From positions 310,001 to 374,000 of the forward strand of contig JAPQWV010000302.1 of assembly GCA_027422505.1 (NCBI GenBank): 64,000 bases of DNA, read 5' to 3'. This document shows, one piece after another, positions 11,601 to 21,104 of the stretch. This DNA comes from Craterostigma plantagineum. Lineage: Eukaryota; Streptophyta; Magnoliopsida; Lamiales; Linderniaceae. The position numbers and the translations under genes are program-made. The notes beneath the pieces were generated by a model. The model saw nothing but the letters and a program-made list of their open reading frames with translations. It was not told where the DNA came from and searched no databases. The first letter of the stretch is position 1. Every line of letters starts with the position of its first letter.

Positions 11601-12037
11601 GCAAGATGGATAGAAAAAGCACCTCTGGAGCTGCACACTTCCTGGGCGGTAAACTCGTGAGTTGGTCGTCTCGAAAACAAAACTGTGTCTCAACTACGTC
11701 GACGGAGGCAGAATATGTCGCCGCCGCTAGTTGTTGTTCACAGCTTTTGTGGATGAGAACCGAACTACGAGATTTTAGTTTTCATGTTGATAAAATTCCC
11801 ATCTATTGTGACTCAAAGAGTGCGATTGCGATGACGAGTAATCCGGTACATCACTCAAGAACGAAACACATAGATATTCGTCACCACTTCATCAAAGAAC
11901 ATGTCGAACAAGGGACGATTGAATTGCACTACGTCACAACCGAAGATCAACTGGCCGACATTTTCACAAAACCGTTGGATGTCAAACGATTCCAACACCT
12001 AATGACTATGTTGGGCATGTTGAATATTCAGTTGTGA
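8699..12037 (+). pseudogene. Element 1 Pol: protease, integrase, reverse transcriptase, RNase H
   Basis: One frame apart from point nonsense codons. Protease comes first with catalytic WYIDSGCSTHMT near 8725. Integrase follows, with an HHCC zinc module (H-R-R-L-S-H, then CSACELGK) and D,D-35-E core residues in [16 protein letters not shown] and [13 protein letters not shown] has [12 protein letters not shown] and the catalytic IYVDDIIFG near 11090. RNase H runs to the conserved FTKPL near its end. Stops: TAA at 8888-8890 where element 2 has Tyr, TAG at 10964-10966 in the Y-G-L-K-Q-A-P-R motif, and TAGs at 11435-11437 and 11459-11461. All domains are otherwise full length, so decay is recent. 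Confidence 0.93.
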
Positions 12038-12133
12038 TCAATCGACCCTACATGAACTTTGATAAAGCGTACATATTTCCTTCTCCACTTCACTCCATTT
12101 TCTATGTGTCTTCTGAATTATATCTTTTGAGGG

Positions 12134-12285
12134 AGAGTTTTCGATTAAGGGGGAGCGTCTGATTTTTTCCATTATTTAAATAAGGGGAGTTTTCAATTAA
12201 GGGGGAGCTTCTGATATTTCCATTCTTTAAAAAGTGGAGTTTTAGATTAAGGGGGAGTTTCTGATTTTGCCTATTTAAAAATAAA
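12134..12285 (+). repeat. Three tandem polypurine-like units after pol
   Basis: Three degenerate units of about 51 bp, each with GGAGTTTT(C/A)GATTAAGGGGGAG, at about 12134, 12184 and 12235. The genuine polypurine tract of the element is 5.6 kb downstream. The array sits where a shorter relative without the extra ORF would end. Confidence 0.8.
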
Positions 12286-13442
12286 CAATAAAAAAAAATT
12301 GGGTTGAAATTTTAAAGTTTGGACAAACTGAGTCAAAATTGGACCGATTAAAATGTTTTGGGTTGAATTTGTAAAATTTCTGGTCAAACAGGGTCAAAAT
12401 TGGACCAATTAAACTTCAATTGGACCCAATTTTGACCAAGCCCGCGAAATTCTGCTCAGAACTCAATTTTGACCAAGCCCACGAATTTCGGCCCATTAAC
12501 TCAAAATTTCGCATGTACAGTCACAAAACTCCTAAAACCCCAAAACCCTTAACGTTTTTCACAATCCTAAAAATTCCCGAGAAAATTCAAAAAATTTCGC
12601 ATCCCTTTTCAAAAATTTCGCAACTTTTCGCATCATCGTCGTCGTCAAATCTGCATTCAAAAACCGTTTCCTGCTAACTCCATTGTCGCAAATCAGCTTT
12701 TCGGTATGAATACACCTCAAATAACCCAATTTCTGTTCGTTTTATCCTGTTTTTGCCTCGTTGTGATAAATCTGTTAGGTTTAAATTAAATTTTCTCGGC
12801 TTTAAATCGGACGCATGTTAGATCCCAAATATGCATTGCCCGTCCAATTACAAGTCGATTCAGTCCAGAATATTGCATTTTGGTTAAGATTTGAGTAGGT
12901 CTAAGGCCAAAATCATTGCGTCGTTTCGCACGTTTTCGCTGCTACAGTGAGCTAGGCCCCGCGAATTTTTTTTTTTATTTTTTACTTTTTTTTTCGAGAA
13001 ATTTCTTGCGCTACAGTGAGTGAGGTCCCGCGAAATTTTATCCGAGAAATCTCTGGCGTTAAAATTTTTCGCTCCTACAGTGACTAAGAACCTGCGAAAA
13101 CTTTCATCCGAGAATTTACGTGTGTTAAAATTTCGCTGCTACAGCATGTAAAGCCCCGCGAAATTCTCATACACTTCACTTCATATTACATCTTTTCGCA
13201 TCTTCACTATTTCGCAACCACAGTGAACCAAAAATTTCTCAATCCACAAAGCTTGTTCCCTCCGCGAAACTTTCATATAACTTGCGAAAAATTTCTTGCG
13301 AAAAATCTTAATATCTTTTGACAAAGTATTCCAACCGAGAAATTTTTGGATATCCTTTGAAATTTCATAACTTTCGAAAATTTTCCATACTTGCGAAATT
13401 GTACTCAATCTGCGAAAATTTCCCAATACATGCGAAACTATA

Positions 13443-13598
13443 CTCTGAATGCGAAATTTCCGTGCTATATGCGAAAATTCACTCTGAATGCGAAATTTCC
13501 GTGCTATATGCGAAAATTCACTCTGAATGCGAAATTTCCGTGCTATATGCGAAAATTCACTTTGAATGCGAAATTTCCTTGTTATATGCAAAAAATGG
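13443..13598 (+). repeat. 39-bp tandem repeat array
   Basis: Three identical 39-bp units (13443-13481, 13482-13520, 13521-13559), then a fourth with several changes (13560-13598). Each holds GCGAAATTTCC and GCGAAAATTC. The unit length is a multiple of three, so open frames run through it on both strands, but it is a repeat rather than a protein. Confidence 0.92.
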
Positions 13599-14071
13599 AT
13601 AGACTGAGTGCGAAATTTCCTTGATATCTGCGAAAATGTTCTCTCGACATGCCTTTGTGTGATAATTAGGGAAATTTCTCATTGCATGCGAAAATTTTGG
13701 ACTACTTGCGAGACTTCTTAACTTGCGAAAATTTTCCATGCATACGAAATTTTACACAATATGCGAAAACTTTCTCGACATGTCTACGTGTTATAATCTG
13801 CGAAATTTCCATTACATGCGAATTTTTACACAAAATGCGAAAATTTTTCTCAACATGTCTATGTGTTATACTTAGCGAATTTTCTCACCTCATATGAACG
13901 CCTTCAATTCCGAAATTTTCTAAGTATTGAAAAATTTCGTTTAAAAACATTGTCGATGTTTTCGTTTACAATTTGAGGCCACTTCCATTATTTCACCCAC
14001 GACTTATTTATGTCCATATTCTCGCGATTTAATCCGTACCAATCATATTACAATTACTGTCAAGCACAGAT

Positions 14072-17000
14072 ATGACCGACAAAGATCAAGGTACACTTGA
14101 AGCACTTGAGGCGGCTGCAATCCAAAGGGACATCGCTCGCATCGAACTCAACACGCTTACCTATGTCCCACCAACCGAGCAGATCTTCCCAACAAGTCAA
14201 TGGGCGGGCTTGATTCCCAAGAACTACATGGTGGACTTGGACAGCTTTCGGTGCGATGCCCCCATCATTATAGAATCCTCAAAGGACACCCACTTCGCCA
14301 CGCCCTCACTCATGGCGAGCCAGAAGCACAAGTGTATCTTCAACAATTCTGGCATACGTTGCAGATAGCTGGACCACTCCACCTTGCTAAAACCTTATCC
14401 GCCAACATCGATCAAGAAACGTTGGTCCTCACTCGCAAGATCGTCCAAGAAGTGCTTCAACTCCCTGTCTACTCACCCTACGATCCACTACCGACGCACA
14501 AACAACTCATTGAAGACATTGACAGACTGGGCTATCAACCAGAAAGCAAGAAGAAGAAGGGCCCAATTGTCCTCAGTGAAGTCACCACCCGCAATCTACC
14601 TCAACCCTGGCGAACACTGTACCTGCTGGTGAACAAATGCATGTCAGGGAAGCATGCTGGTCAGGACCGCGGAAACTTTCAAATCCTCACCATCCTAACC
14701 GGCATCGCCCACAACCGCAAGTACAACTACGCCGACATCATCTGGATGGATCTCGTCTCCATGATCCAACGTCGCGACCGGGAAGTCGCCAAGGGAGACA
14801 CAAACCGCTTCGTCCCTTACATGCGGTGGCTCCCAGCTCTCATCAAACATTTCCGCTTGCACTCCACCAACATCCGCATCCGTCCGGCAGCGGAACACTT
14901 CCTAATCCCCACTGTCGAGAAGTTCGCCAAGAAAAACACTCCGGCTAAAGATCGACACGCCATGATAATCCCGGACGACGTGCTCGCCTACGCCGACCCG
15001 ACCAACCTGCACGTCCGAGAATACCGTGCCTCCACAACATCTTTTCGCGAATGCCCTCATCCACTATCCACTATCCCTACGGCGCAGATCAACCCCACTG
15101 CTCCCAACCCGGGACTAGCCGAAAGCCCACCACCACCTCCAAAAAGTCATCGAGTCGCGCCACATCCTCTTCCACTCGTGTTCCGAAAAACGGTCGCGTG
15201 AGGATGACGTAAGCCGCCCCACGGAGCATCGATCGAAACAAAAACACGATCGACCTCCTCAGCCACAGATAAGCCGAGCCGAACCAATAGGTACAGGAGG
15301 TGATGTGTTCACCTCCCGAGTAGAAGACGTGGCATCTGGCTCAACCATGCAAACGACCCCACCAACCCACTTATCTTCCTCTCTACAGGAAGATATTTCA
15401 TTCCACGAGGAGCCACGTATACCATCGACATCCCACTTGGAGATGATCGATGTTGAAACAAGCAGTCCCTCGCCTTAGACTGCATCCTCTTCATGCACAT
15501 CGAGTATAGTGCCCTCACTCCCCATAGTTTCATACGTTTCTAGGACACATACACCTTCTACCGCACTACAGAGCCTTCGTGACTCTGTCAGAACGCTCGG
15601 TGATGTCTCTGTGACTGAGAGCGGAAGACCTAGCACGGCCAACATCACAACAACCGTGAGCCTAGGCCATCATTCGATTGAGTCTGTCTCATCGATGATG
15701 CCAACGGGAAGTCTGAGTGACCCCGTCTTTTCCCGTCCTGTGCAAACGGGCGGCCGATCGGCTATATTCTCCGATTCGGTGTCAGTTGGATTTCTTCGTG
15801 ATTCCAACTTGTTAAATTTACCCCAATTCGTCACCGAGACCGCGCTAGAGACACGTCTTCAAGAGTTTGCAAAGACTCTTGAGGCGTCAATTCTCGATAA
15901 AGTCTACGCGCATCTCAATGCGTCCACCATCGATAAAGGCAAAGGTGTGGCCCCGGAGACGCCACCACCCATGCAAGATACGGACGCAGACGCTGTTCTC
16001 TCCTCCATTTCCGCCAAGGAGCTCTTCTACATCCTCAGAGCAAGATTCGAGTCAATGACGGAACTCGACGAGGAGGAACAGCAGATGAAGAAAATCATGA
16101 CTCAACCCATGACTTGCCGCACTCAAGGCGAGTCCAGCGGGATCAGGCGCGACGATCAAGACGATGATCAAGATCGCCGCGAGGGGGAGAATAGGCAGCT
16201 AGGCCAACAATCCCAAGGACTCATGCAATCAACGCCGCCCTCCTCCTCTGAACCTGAAACGACGCCCGTAACAGAAACCTCACACCCCACTAGCCAAAAA
16301 TCCCACCTTATTTACCCTGAGCCACTAGCCAAATCACCCTCACCACCACCCACTACCGTCTCCGAAACTCTAATCGTCACATCGGCGTTAGACCACCTCC
16401 ACACCGTCTCCACCCACCATCTCGGAACCTCTAACTGTCACATTGACGTTAGAGGCCACCACCACATCTACACCACCCGTTACCCAAATCATCCTCGCCA
16501 AAACCATCACCTCAACCGAACCACCAAAATCTCCACCACAACCATCCCCACAATCCACAAACTCCTCCGACGCAACACCCTCGCCACCACATAGCCATAC
16601 CCCTCTCAATATCGATTCCAACCTGGCTTCCGAGGACGTCTACTGCGCACAGAACGAGATCGAGGCCTACATCTCTAACGATGAATGGCTGTACACACCC
16701 GCCGATGCAGTAGTAGCCAGGAAGTTGGTGGAAAACGCTCGACGTCTGCTAATGGAAGCCTCGCTTACGCTGATCAACACCGCAGACGATGAGAACGGAG
16801 AGGAATACGACGCTGAACCTGCCGAGCTCGAGAACATCCTACAATTCCAACCGCAGCAAACTGAGGCTCCTGCTGCTCAAACGGATGTGCCCACGGTGGA
16901 TATACCGGAAGCACCGTGGGACAACAAAAAGATCACCGCACCATTTCAAGAAGAGATCAGGAAGAGGATCTGGCGGCGCAAAGAGCAGATCATCACAACC

Positions 17001-17786
17001 TTCGACGAGTATGAGCTGATGAACATCCAAAATTGGAGCGAGGAAAAGAAGAAGCTCTATCGATGGAGCCTTCTTTGCCACAAGTGCACAAAGAGGACGA
17101 TATCCGATGAGGAAAACATCGCTCTGGAAATGAATCGAGCCCCCATCTGCAAAGTCACTGACCTCCGCCAAGAGTCGAAAGGACCTGTCCATTATCCAGT
17201 ATTCACAGTAATGAGGCAGGATGAGAGCTACTGTGAAGTCAGTGAGGCGGACTTCAAGTTTCTACGCCTGGGTGACCTGTACAGCATGCTGGAATCCATG
17301 AAGCAGTTCAGACTCGTCCTCAGAAGCTCTGGACATCTCGTACGAGCTGAACCGATCACCATGGGATATGTGGCTCTCAAGCGCCACATGCTCCGACAGG
17401 TCAGATTCTTCGCCATCCACGATCTGCGGATGGCGGTGGAGCACAACCTGAAGAAGGTGAATCTGACTCGCCCATCTTTCAAGAACGCGGACGACTACCG
17501 AGAAGGCGATGTGATCGACGGAGACGATCCGACGGTCGCCTACTCGAACTACAAGGGAAAGATGAGGCTGCTGCGCTGCTCCGAAGTGGCAAAGTTCTCG
17601 GATGGGACGCTCACCATCATCCAAGACAAACTCATGAGGATTTGCCGCATCCTTTCGGAAGAAGATCCACTCTGCCGATCCAAGTTCGCGAAGCTCATTG
17701 ACGCGATAGCTGATCGAATGGTCCTTCGAAGGAATCTCCGAGCCTTCGAGTTCAAGCTAGGACTTCGCGAAACGCTAACACGCTAA
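14072..17786 (+). pseudogene. Element 1 additional ORF between pol and 3' LTR (env-position ORF)
   Basis: A long coding region, now in pieces: 14072 to about 14330, about 14330-15190 (next frame), about 15190-16440 with an in-frame TAG at 15476, and about 16440-17786. The N-terminal part has a conserved-looking globular domain (WRTLYLLVNKCMSGKHAG, near 14610). The middle is Pro/Ser/Thr-rich and disordered. The C-terminal part is charged and helical, with ALKRHMLRQVRFFAIHDLRM near 17370. The C-terminal half is clearly related to the extra frame of element 2, so it was under selection. Position matches the env-like ORF of SIRE-type Copia elements, but I see no signal peptide or membrane segment. 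Its function is unknown. Confidence 0.8.
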
Positions 17787-17832
17787 TCCACCATCACAAC
17801 GCCCAAGATCCAAGACTCCCAACAATTGACAC

Positions 17833-17843
17833 AAAGGGGGAGA
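17833..17843 (+). other. Polypurine tract of element 1
   Basis: AAAGGGGGAGA, directly upstream of the 3' LTR start at 17845. It is the RNase H-resistant primer site for plus-strand synthesis. Confidence 0.9.
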
Positions 17844-17844
17844 T

Positions 17845-18140
17845 TGTTAGGATATTTAGTGATTGTTTCAATAGTTTATGTCTTGGGATTAATATTGTAA
17901 TTATCTTTTTAGCTTGGGCTTTGGACTAGAATGTATTTAGTTACTTTAGTGTTTGGGTCTTAATATACCTAGGGTTAATGTGGTATATAAGGATTTACCA
18001 ACACCATTTGAAAGGTAATCAAAGATCAAAAGGCTAACCCTAGTTTTCACACACTACACACACTTGAAGGTGATAAATTCTCCCTTTTTCATTCCATCAA
18101 AGCTTCTTTGATTCCTTGTTTGGTGCATTCGGGACCAACA
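17845..18140 (+). repeat. 3' LTR of element 1
   Basis: 296 bp, TGTTAGGATA to GGACCAACA, paired with 3818-4115. It is followed by the target duplication AAGGT (18141-18145). Confidence 0.95.
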
Positions 18141-18145
18141 AAGGT

Positions 18146-19956
18146 GTTGTCGAGAAACGTTTTTGGGTGCCCTGTTGCCAAAAAGGAATTATTTTTGAAT
18201 TAAGGAAAATAATTCAAGATAATGTATATTTTCCTTTCTCCTTCCTAGTTTTCTTTATTTGTTCCTTAACAATTTTAAGCGCTTTTCTTTTACTTAAACT
18301 TTCAGCTTCAGTCAAAAGTGACTTTGAATTATTATTATCATTTGAAGCTCTAGTCGTCGATGACTTAGAGTATATAGTAAAAGCTTTCTCAGTTTTAGGA
18401 ACATGGATGCTTCTTTTAGTTTTTGTTTTCATTACCTGTTTCGAGGAAGATGTATCTTTTCAAAAATCATTGAGAACAGGTAAGGACAGGGACTTTTTGA
18501 GATTTGAAATCTCCTCTAAAGTTTTTGCTTTTCCACTTGGAAACTACTCTCTCCGATTCCAAGGTTGCGTTCAATTTGGAAAATTTTGCTAGCAACCTCA
18601 GGAATTTCCCAACAAGAAGTAGGTTTTATAGAATGTAAACTGTTTTCCTCGTTAGGTGCTGAAGAGGAATTTTGGTCGTCTAGTTTCGCAATAATTTTCT
18701 CTAAAGGGAAAGCTCTAGTGTACCAGTTATTGCGGGATTTTAGGATAATCTCATATTTTTGAGTGACTACATTCCACCCAGTTGCAATGAGTTCAAGACG
18801 CTTAGCTCAATTACTTAAAGCTTTAATTCCTCAATTTCTTTAGCTTGAGCATCCATTTTCTTTTCAAAATAAAATGACATATTAAAAATGGCTTTTGAAA
18901 TTCACTTCCGAAAAGTTTGGTTTTGTAGAAAGATATGTGAAATTTCGAAAAATTATGAGCGTCGTTGGTGTGCGCCAAAAAATTTTGAGATGATTTCGAA
19001 TATTTCGTGAAAATTACCAAAACATTTTCTATAATTTGCGAAATAATGTCCTTAGTTGATTGTTGGATACATGATCGTTGACGTATTTTGTGGATTTGCA
19101 TAAAAAATTTGACAAAAATGTAGTCTACACCGAAAATTTTGGACCCGGAAATTTTATTTTGAAAATTTATAATTGGGCATTAGAATTGACTATACCCGTG
19201 GACTCAAAAAAAAATTCTAAACAAATGATGAAGAAATAATTTCCTCAAAAATATTTCTATTCAAGGGGGTTCCAATAGTTTTGTTGATCGAAAACGTTAA
19301 GTTTTTATTTTGAAGGGTGAGTGAAATTCTTAAATAATGAAAGGCTCGTGAAGGGTTTGATTCGTGAACTGGGTTCGCGAACTTAGAATGGGTACTCGGG
19401 TTCGCGAAATAGTATGGGGTTCGCGAATTGGGCTTGATACTATGATTCGCAAATTAGGCTGGGTTTGTGAATTCGAATTGCGTATGCAAATTAGAACTGA
19501 GTTCGCGAAATAAAATGGAGTTCGTGAATTGGAATTGGAATTGAGTTCGCGAACTGAACTTCTAATGACTGACCCGCGAAACTCTACTTCAAAACACCGA
19601 TTCGCGAAAATCTGCTTTTTAACACTGACCACAAACCTAAATCGTGAAATTAACCTGCAAACCTAATTCACAAATTGGACCCTTGAAACTTTTCAAGAAA
19701 ACAGTGAGAGATGTTCTAGACCCGTGAAACCATAAATTTTTCACAGAACAGAGTTCTAAACACGAAATGTCCCTAAAATCACTCAAATTTGCTGAAAACA
19801 ATTGGGTAAGCACAAAAAATCACTCGAAACAACTTATTTGGCTCTAGAGCTTGCAAAATCAGTGAATTCGAAACAGAAGCTCAAGAACAAGGCTGAATTC
19901 AAAACTCTAAATATACCCAAAAATTTCAGAATAATTGCACAAATCCTAACGCGTTG
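18146..19956 (-). mobile_element. Element 3 internal fragment (5' leader and coding remnant)
   Basis: Minus-strand Copia interior lying between the element 3 primer site (19957) and the insertion of element 1. From 19740 down to 19330 it is leader DNA full of GGTTCGCGAA-type motifs. From about 18830 to 18210 the minus strand reads as broken Lys/Ser-rich coding sequence, with a frame at 18214-18432 containing KTKRSIHVPKTEKAFTIYSK. This composition recalls the gag-pol linker of elements 1 and 2. No capsid, zinc knuckle or pol domain is visible, so the copy is deleted or non-autonomous. Confidence 0.6.
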
Positions 19957-19968
19957 GCTCTGATACCA
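19957..19968 (-). other. Primer binding site of element 3
   Basis: GCTCTGATACCA on the plus strand, i.e. TGGTATCAGAGC on the minus strand. It lies two bases from the LTR at 19971 and shows that the element reads leftward. Confidence 0.9.
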
Positions 19969-19970
19969 AT

Positions 19971-20313
19971 TGTAAATCCAAGAATATCCAACAAAACAAA
20001 GATTAAATAAGTTTTACCACGAAGATGGAAGAAATGATTCGCATGGGGGTGTTGTGCGTGCATTCTTGAGGGAGGTTGGGAGAGCTCCTTCTTAAAATTT
20101 TCTCTTTCTATTAATTCACACACACAAGACACCCTCAACGTGTGTTAGGGTTTTAGTACATATACCACATTTTGGTATATTGTACTTGGCCCCTTGTAAG
20201 CCCATTACAAATAAAAGCTCACTAGGCTTTACAAAGTAAAAGCCCAGTTCACTTAAGTAAAATACAAGACTAAAATAAACTAATTAATTGAACACAATAA
20301 ATACTTCCTAACA
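19971..20313 (-). repeat. 5' LTR of element 3
   Basis: On the plus strand it runs from TGTAAATCC to CCTAACA (343 bp), with TG/CA ends and a primer site adjoining on the left. It interrupts the RNase H coding region of element 4 at 20314. Its 3' LTR is not visible in the window, so the left end of element 3 is missing, deleted or beyond the edge. Confidence 0.8.
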
Positions 20314-20756
20314 GCTTCTTTGCTTTGTGGAGCTCCAAGAGAGGGGATTTCTTCCCAAATAAACTATGTATCCAGCTGTAGATAAATAGTTATCACGATC
20401 ACCGGCCCAATCCGCATCACAAAAAGCATGAAGTTGTGTTGGAGAGTCACTATGAATGATAATACCATGATGGGAAGTACCATTAAGATAGCGAAGTAGT
20501 CTTTTGAGGGCAGCATAATGTAGATATCTGTAAGATTGTGCATATATTGAGAGAGTATGTTGACTGCGAACGCAACATCCGACATTGTCAAAGCTAGATA
20601 CTGTAGACTGCCAACCAATGCAGGATAGTCAGTTGTATTGGTTAAATGAGAACCATCAGTGAGGTTAAGAGGAGGATAAGCGACCATAGAACCATCAGTG
20701 AGGTTAAGAGGAGGATAAGCGACCATAGATGTATGTACTGGTTTAGCATCCGACAT
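20314..20756 (-). pseudogene. Element 4 Pol, distal part (end of RT and start of RNase H)
   Basis: Minus-strand frame that continues the RT broken off at 41078 and goes on into RNase H. It contains the Copia RT-RNase H junction (YPALVGSLQYLALTMSDVAF) and, past 20364, an RNase H start reading S-T-A-G-Y-I-V-Y-L-G and S-W-S-S. A 39-bp tandem duplication (20651-20689, 20690-20728) repeats 13 residues. The right side is cut by element 2 (junction 20756), the left by the LTR of element 3 (20313). The remaining RNase H and the 3' LTR of element 4 are not seen. Confidence 0.85.
20651..20728 (-). repeat. 39-bp tandem duplication inside element 4 RT
   Basis: Two near-perfect 39-bp units (20651-20689 and 20690-20728), frame-preserving, adding 13 residues. 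It probably arose by slippage after the element lost function. Confidence 0.95.
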
Positions 20757-21104
20757 TGTTAGGTCCTAATTTATCAACTCTATGATCCTAGGCAGGAATT
20801 CTAAAGGAATCGATAAGAATTGTGGAGATTGAGATTACGATTGAAAACCTTCTTGGAGAGCTCGTGATAGAATTCGAGTAGTGAGAGAAGATTCGCTATT
20901 TCTCTCTCTAGAAATCGAATTGCAAGCCTTTCGGATCAATTTCTAAAATCTTCTCTCTTAGCTCAATGTTTGTACATCTATTTATACCAAACAAGCTTGG
21001 TATAAATTACAAACTAGGTCCTAAACTAAGGACAACTATGCATCAAGCCCCTAATTACAAGGACAGGTAATTAAATCAATGCACAATTAAAATCGTATTC
21101 TACA
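20757..21104 (-). repeat. 3' LTR of element 2
   Basis: 348 bp, plus-strand TGTTAGGTCC to TTCTACA, matching 40728-41077. The minus-strand TATA box (TATAAATAG) lies near 20978-20986. Confidence 0.92.

Larger units (their letters stand above)
12038..14071 (+). other. Element 1 post-pol spacer with polypurine-like repeats and GCGAAATTT arrays
   Basis: A 2-kb non-coding spacer. It opens with three copies of a roughly 51-bp unit holding ATTAAGGGGGAG (12134-12285), each resembling a genuine polypurine tract. Next comes a CAAAATTGGACC repeat (12310-12450). From about 12950 to 13900 the same CGCGAAATTT/GCGAAAATT motif class as in the leader recurs many times, including the 39-bp tandem array at 13443. 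Short frames through it are repeat translations, not genes. Confidence 0.8.
3818..18140 (+). mobile_element. Element 1: complete 14.3-kb Ty1/Copia retrotransposon with extra 3' ORF
   Basis: A full-length element: 5' LTR, tRNA-Met primer site, long leader, gag, protease-integrase-RT-RNase H, spacer, an additional open region, polypurine tract and 3' LTR. The 5-bp target duplication AAGGT is intact at 3813-3817 and 18141-18145. Domain order (integrase before RT) makes it Copia. The pol motifs resemble the SIRE/Tork group, and an extra frame downstream of pol is a known SIRE-type trait. By hand alignment the two LTRs differ by about six substitutions and three small indels in about 297 bp, so the insertion is recent. 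It is not autonomous as read: frameshifts and nonsense codons interrupt gag-pol and the extra frame. Confidence 0.95.

Noticed and set aside
13443..13598. Regular repeat that might be taken for a CRISPR array.
   Set aside because: Units are head-to-tail without unique spacers and lie inside a plant retrotransposon.
13318..13624. Overlapping open frames on both strands with 13-residue repeats, looking like a repeat protein.
   Set aside because: They are translations of the 39-bp GCGAAATTT tandem array, whose unit length is a multiple of three. No start context, homologue or domain supports a protein.
14072..17786. Calling the extra ORF a retroviral-type envelope gene.
   Set aside because: No signal peptide, transmembrane segment or Cys-rich ectodomain pattern is visible. 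Position alone is not enough.
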